NCBI GenBank assembly: GCA_902791945.1
Contig: CADAXR010000010.1
Coordinates: 1-55,946 of the forward strand
From: an uncultured Bacteroidia bacterium
GTDB taxonomy: Bacteria; Bacteroidota; Bacteroidia; Bacteroidales; UBA932
DNA length: 55,946 bases
Direction of reading: 5' to 3'
Shown one piece after another: positions 19,445-28,359 of the stretch; position 1 is the first letter of the stretch; each line of letters begins with the position of its first letter. The notes under the pieces are model-generated. The model made no database searches and had not been told where the DNA came from. It saw only the letters and a list, made by a program, of their open reading frames with translations. The position numbers were made by a program, and so were the translations under genes.

Positions 19445-20736
19445 AGTGTCAGGCTTCGGGAGGCGAGCTTCAGCTTGAGGCCCGCGCCGAGAGTGTGGGC
19501 CCTTACGGTAGGATTCAGGGGGTCGTACATATACTTACGCTTAGGGTCTGTTGTCGCAGTCGCCTCCTCCTCCTTTATCCGGACACCGGGAGTCGTCTGG
19601 GTGTTCATTATGGAATGAGGCTCATAGTCCGGTTTCTTGGAATCCTGCTCCCAGCCATACATTCCTTCGTAGCCTGTCATCAAGGCAACGTTCATTTTCT
19701 TGTTGACAGGAAGGATGCCGAAGTCGCAGTAGAGACCGGTGTAGAGGCCCCAGCCCTTGCCGAGTCCCCAGCGGAAACCGATTTCCGCAGAAGCCATCAC
19801 GTTGACAAGTTTGGCGCCCCATTTGCCGCTCGGCTGGAAAGGGTGCTCCTCATCTTCTCCATCATGCCATATTAAATCCTGCGTATGTTCATCCTCCGTG
19901 TAATATCCGCCCTTCCACCAAGGGAAGTTCCCTTCCGGCTCCCAGTTGTCCCCACCATCGAAATCGGTATAAAAACCGGGGTCGGGAAGCTGAGGATTGT
20001 CCACCCAAGTAGGGGAGTAAGGCAGCCAGCCTCTACCATATGAGGAGAATAACATAGCTCCCTTACCCTTGTATTGGTTCCATACGCCGAATCCTATGCG
20101 GGCACCGAGAGCCGCATAGAAATGGTTGTTGCCACGGCCCATGGGAGCCATAAACTGGAACATGATCGGAATCTGGAGGGCAAGATATTTCTGCATTTCA
20201 GTGTAATCCCGCACGCCGTAGGTCACAAGATACTTCTCGACATACTTTTCACCCTCTTTCTCCTCGATCTCATCCACAACATAGGAGGTAAAGAACGGAC
20301 GGTCGCTGTAGTATGGTTCCCTGCCATCGAACCTCTGGGCTCCGCAGATATTCCTGATGCCGCTGCTGTAGTAGGCGACGTCAATACCTGTCATAAGGCC
20401 GACGTTCGGGTGGAAGTGCCAGATGTAACCGAAGCCGCCGCCACCGCCGATGCCGGTAGGGTGGAAAGGCTCGTTGGAGAAATTGACGATGTCGGCCTTC
20501 TGATAACGAAGGGGCGGAACCATACCTACCTCACTGGGCTCGTCATAGCCAAGATTCGCCTTGTAGAGCATCGTGCTCATACCTCCGAAGCCGTTGATGA
20601 GAAACTCGTGCTCAGGGACAACCTGGTAGAACTTTTCAGCTTTCGAGCCGGGGGCGGCGTTTTTGGCGCCCTGGCCGAAAGCGGTCGACACGACCGCGAC
20701 GGCGGCCAGTGCGACTAAAAGCAGTTTCTTTGACAT
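19441..20736 (-). pseudogene. OmpA copy A, N-terminal barrel half (split by frameshift)
   Basis: The 431-residue part has the signal peptide MSKKLLLVALAAVAVVSTAFG and a beta-barrel with the shared stretches FYQVVPEHEFLINGFGGMST and FGYIWHFHPNVGLMTGIDVA. It ends abruptly LKLKLASRSLTL where the paralogs read LAFGKV followed by a Pro-rich hinge and LPKPDTV. Adding back 40 nt would give one protein of about 610 residues, matching copy B (607). It could still insert as a barrel without the peptidoglycan anchor, or the locus may simply be decaying. It lies 10 nt after copy B. Confidence 0.85.
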
Positions 20737-20746
20737 ATAGTTAAGG

Positions 20747-22570
20747 TTAATTGTTGATAATTTTCAGTTCGACACGCCTGTTCTGCTGACGGCCAGCCTC
20801 GGTGGAGTTGTCCGCAATAGGCTCGGACTTGCCGTAGCCCTTGTAGGACAGGCGGTTCTTGTTGACGCCGTGCTCCACGAAGTAGTTGTAGACCGTCTTC
20901 GCACGGTTCTCCGAAAGCTTCTGGTTGTACTCCTGGCTTCCGATGCCGTCGGTGTGGCCGCCGATCTCGACGTTGACCTTCGGATTGGCGACGAGCCAGT
21001 CGACGATCTCGTCGAGGTAGCCGCGGGCTTTCTCGCCGAGGTTGAACTTATTGAACTCGAAGAGGGTACTGGAAAGATCCCTCATAGTCTGCTGGATCTC
21101 GACGGGAATCTCCTTGATGATGGTGACGGTGTCGCGGACGACGACGGTGTTCGTCACCGTGTCGCGCACGACGACTGTATTCTGGACGGTGTCACGCACG
21201 ACAACCGTGTTCTGGACGGTGTCGCGCACGTAGACGATTCTGGTCACTGTGTCGGGCTTCGGGAGAATCGGAACCACCGGAGCGATAGCGGAGACCTTAC
21301 CGAAGGCGAACTTCAGCTTGAGACCTGCCGCGAGCGTGTGGGCATTGGCAAGAGGCTTGAGCGACTCATACTTATACCTGCCGTTATTATTGCCGTGGGT
21401 AGAGGCGCCGTTTTCATACGCTTCCGTAGTGCCATATGGAGCATTCTGGGCGTTGAGAACTGAATGAGTCTCATACGGGCCATAAGAAGGAGCACCTGTG
21501 GCAGATTTTTCGTGATCATATCCGGTGATGAGGGCGACATTCTCTTTCTTGTTGACGGTCATGACGCCGTAATCGGCATAAAGGGCCGTGTAAAGGCCGA
21601 AACCATAATTATTGGCCGAACGGCCGAGGTTCCAGCGGAAACCGAGCTCGGCGGAGACCATAACGTTGACTATCTTGGCGCCCCATTTGCCGCTGGGCTC
21701 ATAGGAGGATTTGGGATCCGACGTCGGCGTTGCCTCGCTGACCACCTTCCATGGATATTTTTCAGGATTCTCAAGATAATCTCCGGGGCCGTCCCAATTG
21801 TCTATTGGCAGCACAAAATTCCCGCTGTCATAGACTAAACAGTCGCGCCAGCTGGTCGTGTATCCCCAATGGTAAGGTTCGTATGACGAGCCCATTTCTC
21901 CACCCTTGCCCTTATAATTATTCCATACGCCGAAACCGATCCTGGCACCGACGGCAGCATAGAAATGATGGTTGCCCTGCCCCATTGGTGCCATAAACTG
22001 GAACATCACGGGAATCTGGAGGGCAAGGTACTTCTGCATCTCAGAATAGTTCTCCACGCCATAACCCATCAGATATTTTTCTCCATCTTCGGTCACGAGG
22101 TAAGCCGATGCTAACGGAACCGTATGAATATCACCACCATCATACGTCTTCACCTTGTAAGTACCCAGATTCCTGATGCCACCGCTGTAATAAGCGATAT
22201 CAACGCCGGTCATCAAGCCGACATTGGGGTGGAAGTGCCAGATGTAGCCAAAACCACCGCCACCACCGAGACCGGTCGGATGGAAGGGACCGTTGCTGAA
22301 GTTGACGAGATCGGACTTGATGGCAGGAGCCTGACCGAAAATCTTGTGCTCTACCTGTTGACTGTCATATTCATAAAATAGATAATAACTCCCATCAACC
22401 TTGTACATCAGCGTGCTCATACCGCCGAAGCCGTTGATCGTGAACTCGTGCTTAGGCACGACCTGGTAGAATTTCTCAGCCTTCGACAGGGGGGCTGATT
22501 CCGCCTGTGCGAAAGCTGCCGCAGAGACCGTTAACGCGGCCGCTGCGACAAGAAGAAGTTTTCTGGACAT
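20747..22570 (-). CDS. OmpA-family outer membrane protein, copy B
   Basis: The 607-residue protein has a signal peptide (MSRKLLLVAAAALTVSAAAFA) and a beta-barrel to about residue 430. Next come a short Pro hinge (IAPVVPILPKPD) and 10-residue repeats VRDTVQNTVV. The C-terminal OmpA domain is intact with NVEIGGHTDGIGSQEY and GRQQNRRVELKI. The barrel sits in the outer membrane and the C-terminal domain binds peptidoglycan. The repeats form a periplasmic spacer. The C-terminal ~170 residues are almost identical to the paralogs, whereas the barrel loops differ strongly. Confidence 0.92.
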   Translation of the reverse strand: MSRKLLLVAAAALTVSAAAFAQAESAPLSKAEKFYQVVPKHEFTINGFGGMSTLMYKVDGSYYLFYEYDSQQVEHKIFGQAPAIKSDLVNFSNGPFHPTGLGGGGGFGYIWHFHPNVGLMTGVDIAYYSGGIRNLGTYKVKTYDGGDIHTVPLASAYLVTEDGEKYLMGYGVENYSEMQKYLALQIPVMFQFMAPMGQGNHHFYAAVGARIGFGVWNNYKGKGGEMGSSYEPYHWGYTTSWRDCLVYDSGNFVLPIDNWDGPGDYLENPEKYPWKVVSEATPTSDPKSSYEPSGKWGAKIVNVMVSAELGFRWNLGRSANNYGFGLYTALYADYGVMTVNKKENVALITGYDHEKSATGAPSYGPYETHSVLNAQNAPYGTTEAYENGASTHGNNNGRYKYESLKPLANAHTLAAGLKLKFAFGKVSAIAPVVPILPKPDTVTRIVYVRDTVQNTVVVRDTVQNTVVVRDTVTNTVVVRDTVTIIKEIPVEIQQTMRDLSSTLFEFNKFNLGEKARGYLDEIVDWLVANPKVNVEIGGHTDGIGSQEYNQKLSENRAKTVYNYFVEHGVNKNRLSYKGYGKSEPIADNSTEAGRQQNRRVELKIINN

Positions 22571-22582
22571 AAATATTGATGG

Positions 22583-24277
22583 TTAGTCGTTAATAATCTT
22601 CAGTTCTACACGCCTGTTCTGCTGGCGGCCCGATTCTGTGGAGTTGTCCGCAATGGGCTCGAGTTTGCCGTAGCCCTTGTAGGACAGGCGGTTCTTGTTG
22701 ACGCCGTGCTCCACGAAATAGTTGTAGACGGTCTTGGCGCGCTGCTCGGAAAGCTTCTGGTTGTACTCCTGGCTTCCGATGCCGTCGGTGTGGCCGCCGA
22801 TCTCGACGTTGACCTTCGGATTCTCGACGAGCCAGTCGACGATCTCGTCGAGATAGCCGCGGGCTTTCTCGCCGACGTTGAACTTGTTGAACTCGAACAG
22901 GGTGTTGGAGAGGTCCCTCATCGTCTGCTGGATTTCGACCGGGACTTCCTTGATAATCGTGACAGTGTCGCGGACGACGACGGTGTTCGTCACGGTGTCA
23001 CGGACGACGACAGTGTTCTGGACAGTGTCACGCACGACCACCGTGTTCTGGACGGTGTCACGCATAATGATGGTCCTTATCACCGTGTCGGGCTTCGGAA
23101 GGATGGGGACAACAGGAGCCACCGGAAGTACCTTGCCGAAGGCGAGCTTCAGTTTGAGGCCGACTCCGAGAGGGTTTGCACTTTTGACGGTCCTGTCATA
23201 CTTCTCAAGGGTCTCAAAGCTGTAACCTTGAATCTGATGGTTCTCCTCCACCTTGACATAGGGTGCGGAATGGGTGTTGAGGATAGAATGAGGGGTGTTG
23301 GGGCCGTGCATTTCAAGGTCCGGCTCTTCAGGACTGATCGTCAGGCCGTGGAGGGCATATCCGGAATCCTTGTTGACTCCGAGGATGCCATAATCGACAT
23401 AGAAGCCGGTATAGAGGCCGCAGCCCCGGCCAAGGTTCCAGCGGAAACCGAGCTCGGCACTGGCGATGGCGTTGAGCCTCTTGAATTCGAAAGACTCCTT
23501 TCTGTACTTATCGTCGCTTTCGTGAAAGTCTTCCTCCAGATACGGACTGGTTACGGCCTCATAGTAAGGATAGGTGCCGGGCTCACCGGCGAAACCGTAG
23601 GGGTCATAATCATGGCCTGCCCAGGTGTGGGTATATAAATTGCCGGCGCCCTTATACTTTCCTACCACATTGATGCCAAGCTTTGCACCGAGGGCGGCGT
23701 AGAAATGATTGTTGCCCCTCCCCATCGGAGCCATGAACTGGAACATCACGGGGATCTGGACTGTCATAAGCTTCTGGACCTCATAGTATGACGACGGATT
23801 ATCAGCGCTGTTGTTAACTACTGAAATAAGCGTTGATCTCTCATTTTCCGTAGAGACATTCTCAGAGGTAATGATAGTCCTGCCTTCGCTATCGCTTGCA
23901 AAGTCAATCCCGCCGTTATAGACGGCGAACTCGGCGCCGAGCAATAGGCCTACGTTGGGGTGGAAGTGCCAGACGTAGCCGAAACCGCCGCCGTAGCCGA
24001 TGCCGACAGGATTTTTCAGCGTGAGAAGATCGCCTGCCTTCCAAGGCCACAGGACCGAGCCGACTTTCACGGCTTTCATATCACCGTTCAAGGCGTTCGC
24101 CTTGTACATCAAAGGGCCGAAACCGCCGAAGCCCTCGAAGAAGAACTCGTGCTCAGGGACGACCTGATAGAACTTTTCAGCTTTGGAACCGGGGGCTGCA
24201 TTCTTCGCTCCCTGGGCGAAGGCCGTCACGGACACCGCAACCGCGGCCGCTGCGACAAGAAGAATTTTTCCGGACAT
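22583..24277 (-). CDS. OmpA-family outer membrane protein, copy C
   Basis: The 564-residue protein has the same plan as copy B: signal peptide MSGKILLVAAAAVAVSVTAFA, barrel, VAPVVPILPKPD hinge, VRDT repeats and OmpA domain. The barrel has shorter loops and its own loop sequences (for example the acidic EEDFHESDDKYRKES loop). A barrel start near FFFEGFGGFGPLMYKANAL is shared with copy D, so C and D are the closest pair. A 12-nt gap separates it from copy B. Confidence 0.92.
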   Translation of the reverse strand: MSGKILLVAAAAVAVSVTAFAQGAKNAAPGSKAEKFYQVVPEHEFFFEGFGGFGPLMYKANALNGDMKAVKVGSVLWPWKAGDLLTLKNPVGIGYGGGFGYVWHFHPNVGLLLGAEFAVYNGGIDFASDSEGRTIITSENVSTENERSTLISVVNNSADNPSSYYEVQKLMTVQIPVMFQFMAPMGRGNNHFYAALGAKLGINVVGKYKGAGNLYTHTWAGHDYDPYGFAGEPGTYPYYEAVTSPYLEEDFHESDDKYRKESFEFKRLNAIASAELGFRWNLGRGCGLYTGFYVDYGILGVNKDSGYALHGLTISPEEPDLEMHGPNTPHSILNTHSAPYVKVEENHQIQGYSFETLEKYDRTVKSANPLGVGLKLKLAFGKVLPVAPVVPILPKPDTVIRTIIMRDTVQNTVVVRDTVQNTVVVRDTVTNTVVVRDTVTIIKEVPVEIQQTMRDLSNTLFEFNKFNVGEKARGYLDEIVDWLVENPKVNVEIGGHTDGIGSQEYNQKLSEQRAKTVYNYFVEHGVNKNRLSYKGYGKLEPIADNSTESGRQQNRRVELKIIND

Positions 24278-24293
24278 AAATATTGCTGGTTAG

Positions 24294-25937
24294 TTACTGA
24301 ATAATCTTCAGTTCAACACGCCTGTTCTGCTGACGCCCGGCTTCAGTGGAGTTGTCCGCAATAGGCTCGGTCTTGCCGTAGCCCTTGTATGACAGGCGGT
24401 TCTTGTTGACGCCGTGCTCCACGAAATAGTTGTAAACCGTCTTCGCTCGCTGCTCGGAGAGCTTCTGGTTGTACTCCTGAGAGCCGATGCCGTCGGTGTG
24501 GCCGCCGATCTCGACGTTGACCTTCGGATTCTCGACGAGCCAGTCGACGATCTCGTCGAGATAGCCGCGGGCCTTCTCGCCGACGTTAAACTTGTTAAAC
24601 TCGAACAGGGTGTTGGAAAGATCCCTCATAGTCTTCTGGATCTCCACCGGGACTTCCTTGATGATGGTGACGGTGTCGCGGACGACGACGGTGTTAGTTA
24701 CCGTGTCGCGGACCACGACAGTGTTCTGCACGGTGTCGCGCACGACCACCGTGTTCTGGACGGTGTCACGCATTATGATGGTCCTTATCACCGTGTCGGG
24801 CTTCGGAAGCACCGGAGGTGCAGGAGGAGGAGTCGGCATGACCTTGCCGAACGCCAGCTTCATCTTGAAGCCGAAGCCGAGAGGGTGGACTGGGGTAACG
24901 GCAGCCTTGGGTTTTTCTATCGCGTAATCCACACGGCCCTGTATATCAGAGTTCTCGTAGAAAGTAACATCCGGAGCATGCTGGGAGTTGATTATCGGAT
25001 TGTAGCAGTTGGCATCGTGATGGGCAAGGTCCGGCTCAGTCGGATCAATGTCGATCCCGTAGACACCCTTGTTCAAAGTCTTATTGACGCCAAGGCAGCC
25101 GTAGTCCACATAAAGACCGGTGTAAAGGCCCACATTCTGGGCGAGTTTCCAGCGGAAACCGAGCTCGGCGGAAACGATGGCGTTGAGACGCCTGAATGCA
25201 AAATCACCCTCGTTTGTAAAGTCCACTCCGTCGTCACCATAGAAGGTGGCGCGCTCGACCACTGATTCATCGAAAGTATAAGTCCCCACGTGGCCATCCC
25301 AACTAATCTCCGGGAACCAGGAAAAATCCTGGTTCTTCCCGCCGCCGCTGAATTTTCCGAGCACATTGATGCCGAGTTTGGCACCGACGGCCGCATAGAA
25401 GTGGTTGTTGCCGCGACCCATAGGAGCCATAAACTGGAACATCACGGGAATCTGCACGGTCATGAGCTTCTGGACTTCCCAGTAATCCTCCACGACTGAA
25501 TACAGATCGCTCGACTCATTGTTGGTCCTGGCGGTCTCCATGGAGAAGAACTTATTGCCGGCCAGGTCGATCCCGCCGTTGTACACGGCGAACTCGGCGC
25601 CGACAAGGAGACCCACATTGGGATGGAAGTGCCAGATGTAGCCGAGGCCGCCGCCGTAGCCGGTGCCGACCGGATACTTGAGCGACATTATGTCACCGGC
25701 TTTCCAGGGCCAGACGGTCGAACTTACTGCCGGAACGCTGGTTTTGTAAAGGAGCGGCCCGAAGCCCGCGAAGCCCTCAATGAAGAACTCGTGCTTAGGG
25801 ACGGTCTGGTAAAATTTTTCCGATTTGGAGATAGGTGCCGCCCCACTTTCCGGAGCTGTCGCTTCCTGGGCAGAAATGCTGGCGGAGGCCACCAGAGCGG
25901 CCATCGCAGCGATGAATAATTTCTTTATCATAGACAC
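24294..25937 (-). CDS. OmpA-family outer membrane protein, copy D (first in operon)
   Basis: The 547-residue protein has the signal peptide MSMIKKLFIAAMAALVASASISAQ, a barrel, a variant hinge (PTPPPAPPVLPKPD), VRDT repeats, and an OmpA domain ending VELKIIQ. It is the promoter-proximal gene of the array and the only one with a strong promoter just upstream (25968-25998). It lies 16 nt before copy C. Surface loops are again unlike those of the other copies. Confidence 0.92.
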   Translation of the reverse strand: MSMIKKLFIAAMAALVASASISAQEATAPESGAAPISKSEKFYQTVPKHEFFIEGFAGFGPLLYKTSVPAVSSTVWPWKAGDIMSLKYPVGTGYGGGLGYIWHFHPNVGLLVGAEFAVYNGGIDLAGNKFFSMETARTNNESSDLYSVVEDYWEVQKLMTVQIPVMFQFMAPMGRGNNHFYAAVGAKLGINVLGKFSGGGKNQDFSWFPEISWDGHVGTYTFDESVVERATFYGDDGVDFTNEGDFAFRRLNAIVSAELGFRWKLAQNVGLYTGLYVDYGCLGVNKTLNKGVYGIDIDPTEPDLAHHDANCYNPIINSQHAPDVTFYENSDIQGRVDYAIEKPKAAVTPVHPLGFGFKMKLAFGKVMPTPPPAPPVLPKPDTVIRTIIMRDTVQNTVVVRDTVQNTVVVRDTVTNTVVVRDTVTIIKEVPVEIQKTMRDLSNTLFEFNKFNVGEKARGYLDEIVDWLVENPKVNVEIGGHTDGIGSQEYNQKLSEQRAKTVYNYFVEHGVNKNRLSYKGYGKTEPIADNSTEAGRQQNRRVELKIIQ

Positions 25938-25967
25938 AAATATTGTTTTAGCCTATTATATGGCATA

Positions 25968-25998
25968 CAAATATACAATTTCCGCTTAAAAAATCAAA
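25968..25998 (-). promoter_or_regulatory. Promoter of the four-gene OmpA array
   Basis: On the minus strand TTTG (25998-25995) is followed by exactly 19 nt and TATATTTG (25975-25968). This is a consensus promoter about 30 nt before the copy D start. Gaps of 10-16 nt between the copies suggest one transcript. Confidence 0.85.
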
Positions 25999-26029
25999 GC
26001 GGGCGCTGCATATTGTTTTTTGCGGAAAA

Positions 26030-26884
26030 TTACAGGCTAAATGCGCGTGGGAAGCCGGAAGGGCGCAGGATTACGCCGAGACGCAGGTACGGCACGGCCC
26101 TCTCGCCGTCGAAGCAGTCGCAGAGCGCCTCGTCGAAGCCGTAGTGGAACTGGAGGAAGAGATAGGCGCCGACGGCGGGCGGCGAGATGCGGCAGCCGAA
26201 TTCGGCCGTCGCGTTTGTCCCGAGGGGTGAAAAGCGCGGCGTCACGGACGCCATCGCGTAGAGCCGCCCCTTCGGCGAGTCGTAGCCGGCCGTGAAGGTC
26301 GCGTAGCCGAGATAGCGGTAGAACATCCTCTGGTCCATATCGTCTTCATAGTAGGCCAGGCCGCCCCTCAGGTTGGCCTGCAGGGTCAGTCCGAAGGGGA
26401 AGACGTGGCTGTATTCGGCGAAAAGGTAGTTGACGCTGCGGGAGCGGCCGTCCTTCGGGGCGCCGCCGTGAGGCCTCCCGTTCGAACGGTGCTCGAACCC
26501 GGCGAGGAGGAAATCCTCCCCTCCCTTGAACGGGACGTTGAAATAGATCCCGGGGATGTACATATTGTCCTTGAACGGGGCCGATTCGCCGTAGAGCTGC
26601 CAGATGGAACGCTGGGTGTAGCCTATGCTGAGGGCCATGCCCTCGCGGCCCGCGATATTCCTCCAAAGGTCGAGTTTGACGCTTACCTGGAACTTAACGT
26701 CGGCCGTCGACCGCGTCACGTGACCGGAAAGAGGGATGCCCGTCGTGAGGTAATTTGGACGGAAGAGGCCGAATGCGGAGGCATAGATACTCCTGCCGGA
26801 GACGGCGGAAGAGTCCCTCTCCGAAGCCGCCTCGGCGGCGACGGAAAGAAACGAGGCCAGAAGTATCAGAAACGCCTTTTTCAT
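26030..26884 (-). CDS. pldA: Outer membrane phospholipase A1
   Basis: The start at 26884 gives MKKAFLILLASFLSVAAEA, a clear signal peptide; the longer ORF from 26971 would hide it. The mature barrel has the OMPLA motifs YTQRSIWQLY and GFEHRSNGR, in which His and Ser are the catalytic pair. A NYLTTGIP-type start is also typical. The enzyme hydrolyses phospholipids that reach the outer leaflet of the outer membrane. A TATTTTTG -7 box at 26901-26894 lies 10 nt upstream. It diverges from the beta-barrel gene at 26995. Confidence 0.88.
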   Translation of the reverse strand: MKKAFLILLASFLSVAAEAASERDSSAVSGRSIYASAFGLFRPNYLTTGIPLSGHVTRSTADVKFQVSVKLDLWRNIAGREGMALSIGYTQRSIWQLYGESAPFKDNMYIPGIYFNVPFKGGEDFLLAGFEHRSNGRPHGGAPKDGRSRSVNYLFAEYSHVFPFGLTLQANLRGGLAYYEDDMDQRMFYRYLGYATFTAGYDSPKGRLYAMASVTPRFSPLGTNATAEFGCRISPPAVGAYLFLQFHYGFDEALCDCFDGERAVPYLRLGVILRPSGFPRAFSL

Positions 26885-26893
26885 AAGCCGCTG

Positions 26894-26901
26894 CAAAAAT
26901 A
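26894..26901 (-). promoter_or_regulatory. -7 box of pldA
   Basis: TATTTTTG on the minus strand matches TAnnTTTG and lies 9 nt before the chosen start codon, supporting that start. No clear -33 element is seen. Confidence 0.45.
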
Positions 26902-26918
26902 CCAAAAATCGCGGACAT

Positions 26919-26949
26919 TTTGACTTATTGCGAAGTTTTACTATTTTTG
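26919..26949 (+). promoter_or_regulatory. Consensus promoter of the gene at 26995
   Basis: TTTG (26919-26922), 19 nt, then TATTTTTG (26942-26949). It is an exact Bacteroidetes promoter with a leader of about 40 nt. Confidence 0.88.
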
Positions 26950-26994
26950 ATGCCGTAAACCGTCTTTTCAAGAGGACAAAATCTTATCGATATT

Positions 26995-28080
26995 ATGAAA
27001 AAATTCTTCATTCTGGCAGCGACGCTGCTCCTTTTCGCCTCAGCGGCAACCGCCCAGGAGGTCACGGTAGCAAAGAAGGGCAACAAGATGACACCATCCA
27101 AGGGAGACTTCTCCATCGGTTTCACCTTCAACCCCGTAGCACTCTCCAAAAAGATCTCATATCAGCCGGGCATCGGCACCTTCGCAGGCGACTGGGTCGG
27201 ATCCCAGGCCGAATACCCCCACCAGATGTTCTTCCTTTCGACCGAGCCTCTTGCCTCGTTCATGCTCAAGTACCGTTTCACCGACCACTGGGGCATCCGC
27301 GGAAGCCTCGGCTTCACCGGCAGCCGCACCAATTACAAGGAATACGTCAAGGACGACTTCGCTATGCACCGTCTGGAGAAAAGTGCCGGCAAGTACACTG
27401 AGAACCTTGCGGTAGATGTCATCTCCGCAAAGCTCAACGCCTTCACCATCGGCATTTCTGCCGAGTACACCAAAAACTTCGGCGCCCTTTCCTTCATCGC
27501 CGGCTTCGGCATCCAGTACGCCGTCGGCGGCGGCTCGATGAGCTTCAAATACGGCAACGACTACATCAACTACGAAGATGACGGGCAGAGATGGATTAAC
27601 TATAACCCGACGACCACGGCATACACGCAAATGAAAACCACTGAGCTCGAGCAAGGTAAACTGAACGGATATGATTCATCAGAAAAAGAAAAATATGGTT
27701 ATCACGGGTTCAATCTCAATCAGCTTTCCAACAACTCAACAATAAGGCCCACCGACAGGTACAACATCGGCTACTGCAACGGTATCGGTTTCACCTGCGA
27801 CATGGGTATAGAGTGGTTCTTCGCCGGCAAAATGTCCCTCACCGCCGCAATCACCTTCACCCCGCTCATGATAATGTTCCAGCCCCAGACCTACGCCACT
27901 TTCGAGGGTATTCAGGATAAAGACATCACGTGGAATAATGGGAGCGCCAATACGCAAAACCGCACTAAAGATCAATACGAAGTCGTCGAATTCTCCCACC
28001 TTGTCAGCCCCGGCAGCACCGCCCTCCTCTACGGCACCGAGAACCTCGGCTTCCGCATCGGCTTCAACTACTACCTATAG
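26995..28080 (+). CDS. Outer membrane beta-barrel protein, family not named
   Basis: The 361-residue protein has a signal peptide (MKKFFILAATLLLFASAATAQ), alternating strands typical of a transmembrane barrel, and an aromatic last strand ending GFRIGFNYYL. Segments such as FSIGFTFNPVAL, LASFMLKYRFTDHWGIRGSLGFTG and SFIAGFGIQY fit outer-membrane strands. There is no OmpA domain. It shares a general look, but not the repeats, with the OmpA array across the divergent pldA gene. Specific function unknown. Confidence 0.8.
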   Translation: MKKFFILAATLLLFASAATAQEVTVAKKGNKMTPSKGDFSIGFTFNPVALSKKISYQPGIGTFAGDWVGSQAEYPHQMFFLSTEPLASFMLKYRFTDHWGIRGSLGFTGSRTNYKEYVKDDFAMHRLEKSAGKYTENLAVDVISAKLNAFTIGISAEYTKNFGALSFIAGFGIQYAVGGGSMSFKYGNDYINYEDDGQRWINYNPTTTAYTQMKTTELEQGKLNGYDSSEKEKYGYHGFNLNQLSNNSTIRPTDRYNIGYCNGIGFTCDMGIEWFFAGKMSLTAAITFTPLMIMFQPQTYATFEGIQDKDITWNNGSANTQNRTKDQYEVVEFSHLVSPGSTALLYGTENLGFRIGFNYYL

Positions 28081-28081
28081 T

Positions 28082-28112
28082 TTTGCATTTTCAAATAAAC
28101 GTTATATCTTTG
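28082..28112 (+). promoter_or_regulatory. Consensus promoter of tRNA-Ser
   Basis: TTTG (28082-28085), 19 nt, then TATCTTTG (28105-28112). The tRNA begins 38 nt after the box. Confidence 0.85.
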
Positions 28113-28150
28113 CAGTCCCCCGCCCCGCGTGGGGGACTCTTTTATTCCCC

Positions 28151-28235
28151 GGAGGAATGGCCGAGTGGTCGATGGCGGCAGTCTTGAAAACTGTTGTGCG
28201 GCAACGCACCGGGGGTTCGAATCCCTCTTCCTCCG
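28151..28235 (+). tRNA. tRNA-Ser (anticodon TGA)
   Basis: The 85-nt class II tRNA has acceptor stem GGAGGAA/TTCCTCC, anticodon TGA at 28185-28187 in loop CTTGAAA, a long variable arm (TTGTGCGGCAACGCA region) and a GGTTCGAATCC T-arm. CCA is not encoded. Its 3' end is the left boundary of the island at 28237-30237. Confidence 0.96.
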
Positions 28236-28236
28236 C
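28224..28236 (+). repeat. Left 13-bp direct repeat (attL-like) in tRNA-Ser 3' end
   Basis: CCTCTTCCTCCGC is repeated exactly at 30225-30237. A tRNA 3' end is a classic target of tyrosine integrases. Confidence 0.65.
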
Positions 28237-28247
28237 AGAAAGGTAGC

Positions 28248-28284
28248 AAAAAGTCCAGACAAGCTTGCTTGATCTGGACTTTTT
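28248..28284 (+). terminator. Terminator after tRNA-Ser
   Basis: AAAAAGTCCAGA and TCTGGACTTTTT form a 12-bp stem, extended inside by CAAGC-TT-GCTTG. It is strong and symmetrical. Confidence 0.85.
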
Positions 28285-28301
28285 GTTAGCTTTATGCATC
28301 G

Positions 28302-28343
28302 CCCGCCGCAGGCGGGGAGGGATGCCGGCGAAGCCGGAATCCC
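28302..28343 (-). repeat. Structured repeat core, small copy
   Basis: On the minus strand a hairpin GGGATTCCGGC-TTC-GCCGGCATCCC is followed by TC and a second hairpin CCCGCC-TGC-GGCGGG. The order is a hairpin with a TTC loop, CCCTCCC at the joint, then CCCnnn/nnnGGG. This matches the elements at 10434 and 55762, with different but still complementary stem bases. Confidence 0.6.
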
Positions 28344-28344
28344 T

Positions 28345-28359
28345 GGAGGAAGAGGGATT
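28345..28359 (-). repeat. Inverted copy of the tRNA-Ser 3' end
   Basis: Fifteen bases are the exact reverse complement of tRNA-Ser positions 28220-28234. They touch the stop codon of the gene at 28358. This may be a recombination scar of the integrated element. Confidence 0.5.
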
